64,000 nucleotides of DNA, taken from Henckelia pumila (lineage: Eukaryota > Streptophyta > Magnoliopsida > Lamiales > Gesneriaceae). Each line of letters begins with the position of its first letter. Position 1 is the first letter of the stretch. The position numbers and the translations under genes are program-made. Below are positions 1-11,800 of this stretch, piece after piece. The stretch is from NCBI RefSeq assembly GCF_033568475.1, contig NW_027331831.1, positions 8,494,001 to 8,558,000 of the forward strand, written 5' to 3'. The notes under the pieces are model-generated. The model saw only the letters and a program-made list of their open reading frames with translations. It had not been told where the DNA came from and made no database searches.

Positions 1-2351
1 ACGCTTGCTAACACATATGGGAAACCATCCCGTGGTCGCATCACTCAACTAAAAACCCAACTTCACAATCCGGTGAAAGGTTCTCAATCTATCGCTGAGT
101 TCATGTAGTTTATCAAAACCAAGGCTGATGAACCGGCACTCATGAACGCACCTCTTGATATTGAGGATCTCACTATCAAGGTTCTGCATGGCCTTGATGA
201 TTATTACAAGGAATTGGCTCATGCAATTCAAGCCCGGGACTCTGTCATCTCCTTTGAGGAACTTCATGAAAAGCTTCTTAATCATGTGGCTCATCTCCTT
301 GCCCGAACCGCTTCTCAGATCACTCTTCCGGTCACTGCTTATGTTGTGAATCGCTCGGGCCCCAACAACCGTCGGCCCCAGGCTGGTCATACGCCGGCCG
401 GTTCTCGTCCTGGAGATGCCTGGAATTCTCGGCCACCGCCCCTGCCGAACCCTCAGGCCCCGGGCTCGCGTCCCTCCCGCCCTTATTTGGGCCGCTGCCA
501 GCTCTGCAGCCGTCAGGGACATTCTGCTCGGCGCTGTCCTAACTTCTAGTGTGCGCCCACTACTACTATTATTCCTTCTGGTCAGCATCGCAATGTCTCT
601 GGCTTCCCTGGTCCATCGGCTGCTGCATACACCACTGCGTCTCCTGCTTCGTCCGATTGGATACTCGACTCTGGAGCCACTCATCATGTGACGTCTGATT
701 TTTCAAATTTATCCTTGCATGTGCCGTATGTTGGCTTTGATGGTGTTGTTGTTGGTGATGGCAATGAGCTTCCTATTACTCACACAGGTTGTCTCTCACC
801 ACCCTTCCGTTCTTCTGATCTCGTATTTCCAAATGCTCTATTTGTTCCCTCCATTAATAAAAATCTCCTATCTGTCTCTCAACTGTGCACAACTAATGAT
901 GTTATTGTTGTTTTTTCCTCTCATGACTTTCAGGTGAAGGATCGTCGCACAGGGGCTACTCTTCATCAGGGACCACTTAAGAGCGGAGTCTACTCATGGT
1001 CTGTGTTTCCTCCTATCCCACCACTGGCTCTATCGGCGTCTGTCGAGTCTTTCCCTATATGGCATAGTCGTTTGGTTCATCCGTCTCCTCGGGTGTTGCG
1101 TCATTTATTTGTGTCAAAGTCATTGTCCTGTTCTTCTTCCGTTCGTCATTTTCATTGTAACTCATGTTTAAGTAATAAAAGTCACAAACTTCTTTTTCAT
1201 TATTCCTCACTCACTTCGCAATTTCCCCTTGATTTAATATTTTCTGATGTCTGGACTTCTCTGGTTATTTCCTGTGATGGATATAAATACTATGTTATAT
1301 TCTTAGATTACTACAACAAATATATATGGTTTTATCCACTGAAACGTAAATCAGATGTCATATCTGTCTTCCAATGCTTTAAGTCGCTTGTTGAGAAACG
1401 ATTTAATCATCCTATTCTCACCTTGTATTCTGGCAATGGTGGGGAATTTCTTGCTCTAAAAAATTTTCTCAGTCTGCATGAAATTTCTCATCTAACCACC
1501 CCCCCCCTCACACTCCTGAACACAATGGCTACTCTGAACGCCGTCATCGTCACATTGTTGAAACCGGCCTCGCCCTACTCCATCACACGTCTGTTCCCAC
1601 TAGCTTCTGGCCCTTTGCCTTTGCCACTGCTACTTATCTGATTAATCGTCTACCCAAACACAATCTCTCGTATAAATCTTCCTTCGAGTCCCTCTTCCAC
1701 TCCGCGCCAAATCTCTCCAAACTTCGTATTTTTTGTTGTCTCTGTTATCCCTGGCTTCGTCCCTACTCCCAGCATAAGCTTACTCCAAAGTCTTCACCTT
1801 GTGTCTTTCTTGGCTACTCACTCACGCATAGTGCCTACCTCTATCATGAACCTTCCTCCGGTCGAGTCTTTGTTTCTCGTCATGTTGTTTTTGTTGAGTC
1901 TACGTTTCCCTTTTCTAGTGGTGGTCATGGTTCTGGACTATGCTCCGATACTCTCTCTGGTTCCCCTGTCGAGGACCCTTGTGCTGCTGATCCTTCACCT
2001 ATTTTCTTGGCTGAACCCTGTTCTGTGCTTCCTCTCACACTTGTACCAAACCCGCCCCCTACAGCACCACCCCTCGCCCCAACCGTACCAGCTCCCGAGC
2101 CCCCTCCCAATGCTCCACTAGAATCGCCTCGCTTCACTCATCCCATGGTCACTCGTTCCAAAAATAATATTTCTAAGCCCAATCCCCGCTACAGTCACAC
2201 TGCTATCACTAACACTGCTCCGTCTGAACCTACCTCGCATACTCTTGCACTTAAGGATCCTCGATGGCATGCTGCCATGTATGATGAGTTTGATGCGCTC
2301 ATTCGTAATGGTACGTGGGATCTTGTTCTGTCTACTATGTCTCAGAATGTT
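1..2351 (+). pseudogene. Copia gag-pol, 5' part: gag, protease, integrase, start of RT
   Basis: Reading frame 1 is gag-like from the first base, with in-frame TAG codons at 106-108 and 547-549. The zinc knuckle CQLCSRQGHSARRC (CX2CX4HX4C) is at about 499-540. The protease motif WILDSGATHH follows at about 658-687. The integrase core has FLDYYNKY, but the second catalytic Asp of the usual SDNGGEF motif reads Gly here (YSGNGGEF, about 1427-1450). A run of nine C residues near 1500 shifts the frame, and the rest of integrase and the linker to RT continue in another frame to the insertion point. The stops, frameshift and lost catalytic residue show a dead copy. Confidence 0.9.
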
Positions 2352-4445
2352 TGTAACGCCTCGTTTTTATCTTAATTGAACTTATTTGAGATAATCAGTG
2401 ATTTCAGAATTGAAAAGCCGACTTTTATTGATCAGGGACTATTTTGCAGTTTTTGGAAATTTTGGGGACTAAAATGCAAAGTGTGGATTTGTTATATTAT
2501 TGGAGGCTTTGACTAGTCTCCTTATCTTTCCCCTCATCCCTTCCAACCGCCTCTCCCTCCATTGAAGCGACAAAAGCTTCCTCAAGCTTTTGTGATTTCG
2601 ATTTTAGCTCGATCCGTCCGTTGGAATTCAATCTCGAGTAGATATCTGCGATCACAGCGTCGAGTGCTCCGTTTGGAAGTAAGTTTCTCTTATTTCTACG
2701 AGGTTTGAATTTTTGGATGTCTTTAGAATTGATTGTTATTCAGAGAGGATGTTCTTGAGGTTGTTGTGATAGTATATCTAAGACGATTCGGAAATATATC
2801 GACGATCGGATTTGATATGATTTTTTTTATGATTTTCGAAACTTAGATTTTTGAGATGTGTTGGGTTTGACTTGGAAATGATGTTAGATGATTTTTATGA
2901 GTAGATTGGATTGATATTCTGCTGTCTGCAATTTTGGTTTGATCAGTTTATAGCCGTTATGCCGTCAGTTTGAGTTTCGGGATATCGTTTTTATTGATTT
3001 GATTATAACGAGTTTGATGAGGTTTTACTATCGATATTGATCATGTGACTTCTTCTGTTAGATTGATTCGAAGTCCTTGGAGTTGCGAGATTGCAGCTTC
3101 GATCAGTTTGGAAGATTGAGCCGGTATAGTATCGACTTCTTACTTATCGATCGTAGAACTTGAATAAATATTGAATTGAGATTTGTTGTTTTACAGATTG
3201 AAGATTGTGAACAACAAGAAGGTATAAGATGACTTTGGAATGAAATAGGACGATTAACTCGATTCTGTATCGCCTCGAATGTCCTAGAAGAAATCACATA
3301 TTGCATGTTTAAATGTTTACTTGATTTATGATTGAAATGATAATTGAGTGCATGAGATCATATACGCATTCATATTGAGCCGATTGATTATTCATTTTTA
3401 ATTGGACGATCTGGAGATTATAGTTGAGTGGCCTTGGTAGGAGATTTACTACGAGCGTCGATTAACTCACTATAATGCCCTAGAGTCTAGAGGATTAAAA
3501 TATATCTCGTCCACCTCGAAAGGAGAGTTCGATGTGATTGTTGGATATTTTAACCTCGGGATCCCAAACCAAAGAAAGAAAGAAAGAAGAATTCCTTTTG
3601 ATTATCTGAGTCTGATAATCCAGAAGTTTTAAAGTCATGCATATCATTTTATTCCGCAGTTGAATGAATTATTTGAGGAATATGTGGAACTTAATTATAT
3701 ATCATGTTTTGATATATTATGTGATGATGTATGCTAGTCTCTTTTACTGGAAATATTATTCTCACCGGATTATCCGGCTGTTGTATTTGTTTGTATGTGT
3801 ACTTGGCAACAGGTGGGGCAAGACCGAGCCAGAGAACTCATGGATAGGTGTTGGAGAGGATATAAGTGAGGCTCTTGGTAGTAGGAGTTGAATCTTCATT
3901 GCAAGCTTGTGATGTATTTTGGATTGTAAACTAAGAATCGAATGCATGTTCTATTAGTTAGAGGATTGTATAACTTTGGAACTATCTTGTAATGAATTAT
4001 GCATGTTTAGATTGAAGTTTGAATGGTGTTGTAGTTGGAAACAAGCATGCTCTGTTCTTTTATTTTTTTCTGGGCAGAGGGTGCGCTCGATCGCACGAGC
4101 TGATACGTCTTTATTTATATTTCCGAAGTTCTCTGCCTCAACAAAATGGAGGGCTGCGCTCGATCGCACGAGTACGTGGGATCGAGCGCAGCCCTCCATT
4201 TTGTTGAGGCAGAGAACTTCGGAAAATTGGTGTGCTCGATCTCACGAGTTCATGCGATCGAGCGCAACACCTGATTTTCCCGACAGAACTTGTTTAATTT
4301 CTGGTGCGCTCGATCGCACGAGTACATGCGATCGAGCGCAGCATTGTTTTAAAAAAAAAAAAAATTTATTGCCTTGACTTGTGAATTTGAGTTGATGTTG
4401 AATTACTTTATATTATCGTTAGATGATTAGAACCGAGGCCTCACA
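2352..4445. mobile_element. Solo LTR (2094 bp) inserted in the copia RT
   Basis: The insert begins TGTAACGCCTCG and ends CGAGGCCTCACA. These TG...CA ends are also partial inverted repeats of each other. It is flanked on both sides by the 5-bp direct repeat ATGTT (2347-2351 and 4446-4450). Removing it rejoins the copia RT frame ahead of VGCKWVF. No gag or pol coding is seen inside. Size, ends and duplication fit a solo LTR, probably from a Ty3-type element, left after recombination between two LTRs. The 3' third carries several short palindromes built on GCTCGATCGCACGAG. Confidence 0.85.
4098..4225. repeat. 46-bp perfect inverted repeat plus 26-bp patch copied from the flanking RT
   Basis: Positions 4120-4165 and 4180-4225 are exact reverse complements (46 bp each, 14-bp loop). 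Just to the left, 4098-4123 is identical over 26 bp to 4849-4874 in the copia RT, which lies outside this LTR. The normal unit here appears to be a CGATCGCACGAG...CGATCGAGC hairpin. An inverted duplicate and a filler from about 750 bp away have been added. See the matching finding. Confidence 0.85.
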
Positions 4446-4450
4446 ATGTT

Positions 4451-5866
4451 GTCGGCTGCAAGTGGGTATTTTGGATCAAGCGGAAGCCTAATGGCTCTGT
4501 TGATCGCTACAAGGCTTGTTTGGTCGCCAAGGGGTTTCATCAACGCCCGAGTCTTGATTATACAGATACCTTTAGTCCTGTGGCAAAACCCACTACTGTT
4601 CGTATTCTTCTGTCTCTTGCTGTCACCAATGGTTGGTCTCTTCGTCAGATGGATGTGAATAATGTTTTCCTTCAGGGTCAGGTGAAGGACTGTGTTTATA
4701 TGGCTCAGCCACCTGGCTTTGCTAACTCTGATTTTCCATCTCATGTCTGCAAATTGAACAAAGCAATCTATGGTCTTAAGGAGACACCCAGGGCCTGGTA
4801 CATGTCTCTCCATCGGTTCTTACTCAGTGTTGGCTTCTCGGCCTCCCTAGCTGATACGTCTTTATTTATATTTCTCTCGGGTGCTGTCACTATGTATCTA
4901 CTTGTATATGTGGATGATTTAATTCTGACAAGCAACGATGCCCGTGCTCTTCAGGGCTTTATTGACGAGTTGGGTGCTCGCTTCTCTATCAAAGACCTGG
5001 GGTCCTTATCTTATTTTTTGGGTGTTGAGGTTGTTTCTTCTTCAGAGGGCCTTTGTCTGTCTCAGCGGAAGTATCTTCTTGATATTCTCACCAGGTCCAA
5101 CATGGCTGACTCTAAGCCAGTCTCCACTCCACTTGCCTCATCGGCCACGTTGCAACTCTTGGATGGTTCTCCGCCTGCCGATGCTACTTTGTATCGTCAG
5201 ACGCTTGGTACTTTGCAGTATCTATCCTTTACTCGTCCTGATATTGCTTTTGCTGTTAATAAATTGTCTCAGTTCATGCATGCTCCTTCTTCTCTTCATT
5301 GGGGGGGTGTCAAACGTCTCTTGCGCTATCTTAATGGCACTCGCTCATACAGTTTGCTCCTTCGACTTCATCCTTCGTCTTCTTTACATGCCTTCTGTGA
5401 TGCTGACTGGGCTGGTGATGTTGATGGCCGTACTTCTACCGGTGCTTATATTGTCTTTCTGGGTCCTAATCTTGTATCATGGAGCTATCGTAAGAAAAGT
5501 TCTGTTGCTCGCTCTTCTACTGAGGCAGAATATCGTGTTATTGCCTCAGCCGCTGCGGAACTTCAATGGATTCATTCTCTTCTCACTGAGCTTGGTGTTG
5601 CTCCTACTATTTCCTCACCTGTCTCTATCTACTGCGACAATGTCGGTGCCACTTATCTCTACTCCAATCCGGTTTTTCACTCTCGCATGAAGCACATTGA
5701 TTTGGATTATCACTTTGTTCGTGAGCTTGTTCAAAGTCGCAAAATTCGTGTTTCACATGTCTCCTCTGCTGATGAATTAGCTGATGCTTTGACGAAGTCA
5801 TTACCTGGCCCTCGTCTTCGTCTTTTGTGTTCCAAGATTGGTGTCTCTCCAAATCCACCATCTTGA
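4451..5866 (+). pseudogene. Copia pol, 3' part: reverse transcriptase and RNase H
   Basis: The frame is open from VGCKWVF just after the solo LTR to the TGA that ends at 5866. The RT palm motif LVYVDDLIL is at about 4903-4929. RNase H carries [16 protein letters not shown] and YCDN, and ends with the DALTKSLPG type tail usual for copia. This half is uninterrupted, unlike the 5' half, but it has no start codon, promoter or gag of its own because of the insertion at 2352. I therefore call it part of a dead element. Confidence 0.9.
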
Positions 5867-5873
5867 GGGGGCC

Positions 5874-6030
5874 TATTGGAATATATCTTTACATATATAT
5901 TGTGCATATCTTTGTATATTTGTTTATATTTGTTTTCTTTTATCATTATCTTTTTAGGTTGTATATAAATATATGATGTATCATTCATTGGTGAAATATA
6001 TCAGAATATATTTTCTCATACGCTTCTATA
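5874..6030 (+). repeat. Probable 3' LTR of the first copia element
   Basis: A purine tract (TCTTGAGGGGG, 5861-5871) follows the RNase H stop. It is followed by TATTGGAATATATC, then an AT-rich stretch with a TATA-like TTGTATATAAATA. The usual TG start appears as TA. The right border is uncertain, because the other LTR is outside the window and cannot be compared. Confidence 0.5.
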
Positions 6031-6082
6031 CTATCTTCGGTGTGCACTGGGTAAACCTCCGGACTAAAACAATAACCTGCAA

Positions 6083-6262
6083 ACTACGTTAGAGCAAATT
6101 TTGCAAGTGAATGTGCTGCTGAATTGGCCAGCCTATACATGTGATTAATTCCCAAGAAAGCATCCTCTAAAAGCAGCTCAGTAATGGCAGAGATCAAACT
6201 CTCATTCGGTCCCAAATATTCAAAATCCATCACCGCTCGGGTTGTCTCTAGATAATCGGAAT
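6083..6262 (-). pseudogene. RNase H-like (RVT_3 type) tail of a LINE or related gene
   Basis: On the minus strand an open stretch contains FEYLGPNESLISAI, then RLANSAAHSLAKFAL and a stop. The RxANxxAHxLA pattern is typical of the C-terminal RNase H-like domain found at the 3' end of plant LINEs and in small plant RNase H-like proteins. Only the tail is present, with no RT upstream. It is most likely a LINE remnant. Confidence 0.5.
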
Positions 6263-6387
6263 AAGTCCAAACGTTGGTTACCTATTAGGTTAAGCCAATG
6301 CATTATGGACATTAAAAAAATGTTCTAATTATTTATATAAGAAACATACCTACTCCGGGTCAAAATATATAATGATTTATATGAGTA

Positions 6388-6532
6388 AGTTTCTTATGAG
6401 ACGATCTAGAAAATTTATATTTATGAGACAGGTTGAGTTGGTCCATGATTGTGGTGAAAATAATATTTTTCACATAAAAAATTAATACATTTCCATGGAT
6501 CGGATCGGATAAGAGATCCGTCTTGCAGAATT
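6388..6532. mobile_element. Small MITE-like inverted-repeat element
   Basis: The stretch opens with TTATGAGACGATCT and closes with AGATCCGTCTTGCA, which are imperfect inverted repeats of each other. The interior has the GAGACAGGTTGAGTTGGTCC type sequence. It resembles the element at 15061-15198. The target duplication is unclear. Confidence 0.45.
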
Positions 6533-6548
6533 GACTTATTAAACAATT

Positions 6549-6550
<2 letters not shown>

Positions 6551-6587
<37 letters not shown>
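6551..6587. repeat. (AT)n microsatellite at the copia-2 insertion site
   Basis: An uninterrupted run of AT dinucleotides directly abuts the 5' LTR of the second copia element. The matching right flank (after 12774) is also TATATAT, so the element inserted into a TA-rich tract. Confidence 0.8.
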
Positions 6588-6588
<1 letters not shown>

Positions 6589-6851
6589 TGTTGAAAATAT
6601 ATTATTTTATTATTGTTGAATATTGAATGTTGAATATTGAGTTGTAAAATGTTGAAAATTAGTGTGTGATAATGTAGATGATGATATATTAATTTTTGGA
6701 CTAATATCAAATGTGGGTCTATAAATAGGTCTTCATTTGTGATAAAAAATACAATTGAGTTGAGAGAAAAATATTATAAAGTGTAGAGTTTGATATATTT
6801 TGAGTTTTGGAGTTTTTGCTTTTTACCATAAATTTTTACTTTTTCACAACA
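6589..6851 (+). repeat. 5' LTR of copia-2
   Basis: It starts TGTTGAAAATATATT and ends TTCACAACA, 263 bp. TATAAATAGG about 135 bp in is a good TATA box for the element's transcript. Confidence 0.92.
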
Positions 6852-7010
6852 CGTTATCAGCACGATCGCTCGAAGGTTCTCTATAATTTTCGATGCTCCA
6901 AAATACAAGAAGAAGTCAAATATATTCAACAAGTAAGAATATTTATTTTTACTGTTTATATATTTTTATTATGTATATATTAATATATAATTTCATGTTA
7001 TTATATAAAA

Positions 7011-7360
7011 GGATGTCTATGACACCGACCTTATAATAACGTGATATGATATATATTTATTATGTATATATACTAACTATATTTGTATAATTTCACAATA
7101 TTATATAAAGGGCTGTCTATGACACCGGTCTTATAATAATGTGATATGATATACTATACCTGACTTTATACTAACTATATTTGTATAATTTCACAATATT
7201 ATATAAAAGGCTGTCTGTGACACCGATCTTATAATAATGTGATATGATATACTATACCTAACTTTATACTAATTATATCTGTACAATTTCACAATATTAT
7301 ATAAAATGATGTCTACGGCACCGACTTTATAATAATGTGATATGATATACATAATTATTT
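7011..7360 (+). repeat. About 98-bp tandem repeat in the copia-2 leader
   Basis: The block beginning GGCTGTCTATGACACCG and running through TTATAATAATGTGATATGATATAC recurs at about 7011, 7111, 7209 and 7308. That is three full copies and a partial fourth, with a spacing of 98-100 bp. The array lies between the primer binding site and gag, in the untranslated leader. It has no coding potential. Confidence 0.85.
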
Positions 7361-7759
7361 AATTATGATTATCATTATATGCATCACATGATTATCACGA
7401 ATTTTTATTCAACACATAATCATTTTTTTTCTTACCCCCAACGGTCACAAACGACTAGTTTTTTTTTTTGCCTACAAACATGTTCACTCAAACTCATTTT
7501 TAATCACACCAAAATTCATTCTTTCTCTCAAAATATTTTCTCGTTTTTCAAATATGAAGATGATGACATTTCTAAGGCTATTTTTCATAACGATTATGAT
7601 CATCATGCTCACGAGTCTTGTACTCACTAGCAATTTTCCACCACATACTTTTTTTCTATTTGTACACGCACTTGTAATCTTCGTTCTTCCATTATTTTCT
7701 ATTGTCATATTAATGGAAATTAACTAATAAAATGCATTGTTATTTTTCTAGTACCACCA

Positions 7760-8780
7760 TGTCAAATTTGACAAAGATTTAATTCGTTGCGCTCGATATC
7801 ACTGGAAAGAATTATATGTCATGGACTCTCGATGTAGAGATGCATCTTAAATCATTGGGTCTAAGTGATACCATCAAAGAAATTAATATATCAACCTCAC
7901 AAGATAAAGCAAAGACAATAATTTTCTTACTCCGACATCTTGATGAAGGGTTGAAATGTGAGTATCTTACAGAAAAGACCCAATGATTTTATGAAAAGGG
8001 TTAAAAGAAAGATTTGAGCATATAAGGGAAGTGATACTTCCGGCCGCCCGTGATGAATGGAATACGTTGAGATTCCAAGACTTTAAAAAAGTCAGTGATT
8101 ACAATTATGCGATGTATCGAATAGTCTCGCAATTAAAATTCTGTGGACTTGAAGTCACAGAGATGGAAATGCTTGAGAAAACATTTTTCACTTTTCACGC
8201 ATCAAATATAACTCTACAGCAATAGTATAGAGTGTGTGGTTTTACGAGATATTCTGAACTCATTGCATGTCTTCTTGTGGCGGAAAATAACAACGAATTT
8301 TTAATAAAAAATCATCAATCCCGACCCACTGGATCAACGGCATTTCCTGAAGCAAATGTCGTAATGAAAAATGAAAACCAAAATCAAAGGCATAAACAAG
8401 ATTTTGGTCGTGGGCGAGGACGAGGACGTGGACGTAGAAATGATCACGGTCATGGTCGAGGTCGTTGATATAATCGAGATAGTTACTTTAATAACTCATC
8501 TCAAAAGAACGTCACAAATCACCCACAAAAAAATGCAGCATGAAAACATGAGTGAAAAAAAAAATCACTCAAAAAGAACTGAGAGTGCTTGTTATAGAAG
8601 TGGTACTCTGGGACATTGATCACGTATTTGTCGAGCCCCTGAGCACCTTTATAAGCTCTATAAAGAATCGATAAAGGGGAAAGGAAAAGAGACCAATTTT
8701 GTTGAAAATAGTGACCATTTAATTGGTTCAACTAGTTTCAATGCTGCAGATTTTTTGAATGATTTCGAATACATTGATTA
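7760..8780 (+). pseudogene. Copia-2 gag
   Basis: The ATG at 7760 opens a gag-like frame (ALDITGKNYMSWTLDVEMHL) that is broken by a stop seven codons in and again near 7984. A later frame carries an RGRGRGRGRR basic stretch. The zinc knuckle near 8590-8632 reads CYRSGTLGH followed by a stop and SRIC: the second Cys has become Ser, and a stop replaces the usual aromatic residue. The nucleocapsid finger is therefore lost. Confidence 0.85.
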
Positions 8781-8864
8781 AAATATTGGTGGGACTAGAT
8801 TGTAACAAATTTGTATTTTTCATGCATTCTTGTATTATAAAGCATATTATATTTTGCATTTGTA

Positions 8865-11800
8865 TTGTACTTAATTTTTCTTTATTGCATTTTTGTGAAG
8901 TTTGATATCGAAAATTCTATGAGCAAACATGAAAATAATATCATGGAAATTTGCATACCGGATAGTGGTACAACACACACTATTCTGCGAGATGAAAGAT
9001 ATTTCTTGGAAATAAAACCAACAAAAACAATGGTGAATACAATATCAGGTCCTGTAAACTTGATTGAAGGTTGTGGTAAAACACAATTTTTGTTACCAAA
9101 TGATACACAATTTCTGATAAATGATGTTTTATATTCACCACCATCGAAAAGAAATTTGTTGAGTTTTAATGACATATATTCTCATGGATATGATACTGAG
9201 ACGATAACTGATGGAAATCAGAAATATATATGTCTCACCATATATAAATCAGAAAAAAAATATGTGGTTGAAAAATTATCAATGCTCCCTACTGGATTGC
9301 ATTATACACATATAAGGCCAATCGAATCAAATATGGTGGTTAATAATTCTTCAATATTAACCAATTGGCATGATCGATTGGGACATCCTGGTTCAATAAT
9401 GATGCGAACTTTCAGAATAATAAGTTTCAATGTAAATCATGTTCTCTTGAAAAACTTATTATAAGACCATCGTCAGCTAAAATCCAAACAGAATCACTCA
9501 TATTTCTTGAACGTATTCAAGGTGATATTTGTGGGTCAATTCATCCACCATGTGGACCATTTCGATATTTTTGGTATTGATCGATGCCTCCAGCAGATGG
9601 TTACATGTATGCTTATTGTCAACTCGGAATGTGGCATTTGCAAGATTAATGGCTCAAATAATAAAATTGCGGAATCAATTTCCCGATTATACAATCAAGA
9701 AAATAAGACTTGATAATGCTGGAGAATTTACTTCCCAAACTTTCAATGACTATTGTATGTCAATGAAAATTACTGTTGAACATCATGTTGCTCATGTTCA
9801 TACACAGAATGGATTAGCTGAATCATTGATTAAACGTCTACAACTGATTGCTAGACCAATGATTATGAGAACAAAAGTCCCTATTTCTATATGGGGACAT
9901 GCAATTTCACATGCTGCGACATTAATTCGCATCAGACCAAGTGCATATCATAAATTCTCCCCATTGCAGCTTGCATTTGGTAAAGAACCAAATATTTATC
10001 ATCTGAAAATTTTTGGATGTATGGTGTATGTGCCTATTGCACCACCTCAACGATAAAAAATGGGCCCTCAAAGAAAAATCGATATTTATATCAGTTATGA
10101 TAGCCCATCAATCATTCGATATCTTGAGCCTCAGACAGGCGATGTGTTTATAGCACGTTTTGCTGATTGCCATTTTAATGAATTTTTTTTTCCAATGTTA
10201 GGGGGAGAAAAGAAACACATCGAAAAAGAAATCACATAGTATGTACCATCATTGTTACATTTGGATCCAATGACCAAACAATGTGAGAAAGATATACAGC
10301 AAATTGTGCACTTGAAAAGAATTGCAAATCAAATGCCAGATGCATTTGCAGACATAAAAAGGGTAACAAAATCATATATACATGCTGTAAATGCCCCTGC
10401 TCGAATTGAAATTCCAAAGAAACAAATTGAAGACACTCATGATGTCATAAAACGCTTGAAGCGTGGAAGGCCAGTCGGTTCCAAGGATAAAAATCATCGA
10501 AAAAGAAAAGGCATAGAGAAACACGATGATCATAAAATATAAAATGGTGTTCCAGAAAAAACACCTGATGATGAAAATGTTCTGTTAGAACCACAAACTG
10601 ACGAGAATCGTGAAATCTCTATCAATTATATTAATACTGAAAAAATATGGAACCGAAAAGATATAGAAGATATTGATGAGATATTTTCTTATAATGTGGC
10701 ATGTGACATCATAAATGAAAATGAGGATCATGAACCAAAATCTTTTGGTGAATGTAAAACTCGTCATGATTGGGCAAAATGGAAAGATGTCATCTAGGTT
10801 GAATTGGATTCGCTAATTAAACGCAATGTTTTTGGACATATAGTCCTCACACCTGAAGGTGTAAAACCTATTGGATACAAATGGGTTTTTATTCGAAAGC
10901 GAAATGAGAAAAATGAAATAGTAAGATATAAAACTAGACTTGTTGCACAAGGTTTTTCTCAAAGGTCTGGAATTGATTATGAAGAAACGTATTCTCCTGT
11001 TATAGATGCAATTACGTTTTGATATTTGATTAGTTTGGCAGTGTCTGAAAATTTGGAAATGTGTCTGATGGATGTTGTTACACCTTACTTATACGGATCA
11101 CTTGATAGTGATATATACATGAAAATCCCTGAAGGATTTAAAATGTCTGAAGCACAAAGTTCAAAACCCAGAGAATTTTATTCTGTAAAATTGAAAAGAT
11201 CATTATATGGGTTGAAGCAATCCGGCCGAATATGGTATAATCGGCTAAATGAGCACTTGATAAAAAAGGGATATGTAAATGATCTAATATGCCCTTGTGT
11301 TTTCATCAAGAAAATAACATCCGGATGTGTAATTATTGCTGTATATGTTGATGATTTAAACATCATTGGAACGAATAAAGAAATTCAAGAAGTTATGATG
11401 TACTTGAAGGAAGAATTCGAAATGAAGGATCTTGGAAAAACCAAGTACTGTCTGGGTTTGCAAATCGAACAAAAAGAATGTGGAATTTTTGTTCACCAAA
11501 CAAATTATACAGAAAAGATCCTTAAATGTTTTAATATGGATAAATCAAATCCATTAAGCACTCCAATGGTTGTAAGATCATTAAACATAGAAAAATATTC
11601 ATTCCGTCCATGTGAATATGATGAAGTTATTCTTGGTCCAGAAGTACCATATCTAAGTGCCATTGGTGCCCATATGTATCTTGAAAATTGCACTAGACCT
11701 GATATATCTTTTGCTGTAAATTTATTGGCAAGATTCAGTTCATATCCAACAAAGAGACACTGGAACGGAATTAAACATATATTCCGTTATCTACGAGGAA

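Larger units (their letters stand above)
1..6030 (+). mobile_element. Ty1/copia retrotransposon, left end outside window, split by a solo LTR
   Basis: The domains run in copia order: gag zinc knuckle, protease, integrase, reverse transcriptase, RNase H. They are followed by a purine-rich tract and a short LTR-like end. The 5' LTR lies outside the window. The pol reading frame stops at 2351 and resumes at 4451, because a separate LTR sits in between. The body has in-frame stops and a frameshift, so the element cannot be autonomous. The short LTR-like end and the wording of the protease and RT regions suggest an Ale/Retrofit-type lineage; this is inference, not a phylogeny. Confidence 0.9.

Noticed and set aside
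49-687. Minus-strand frame of 212 codons
   Set aside because: It is the shadow of the copia gag frame on the plus strand; the composition follows the opposite strand's codons and no domain is seen.
4938-5690. Plus-strand frame of 250 codons
   Set aside because: It overlaps the real copia RT/RNase H frame out of phase. The Leu-rich text is an artefact of the T-rich coding strand.
7011-7360. CRISPR-like array
   Set aside because: The whole 98-bp unit repeats, with no repeat-spacer alternation, inside a plant retrotransposon leader.
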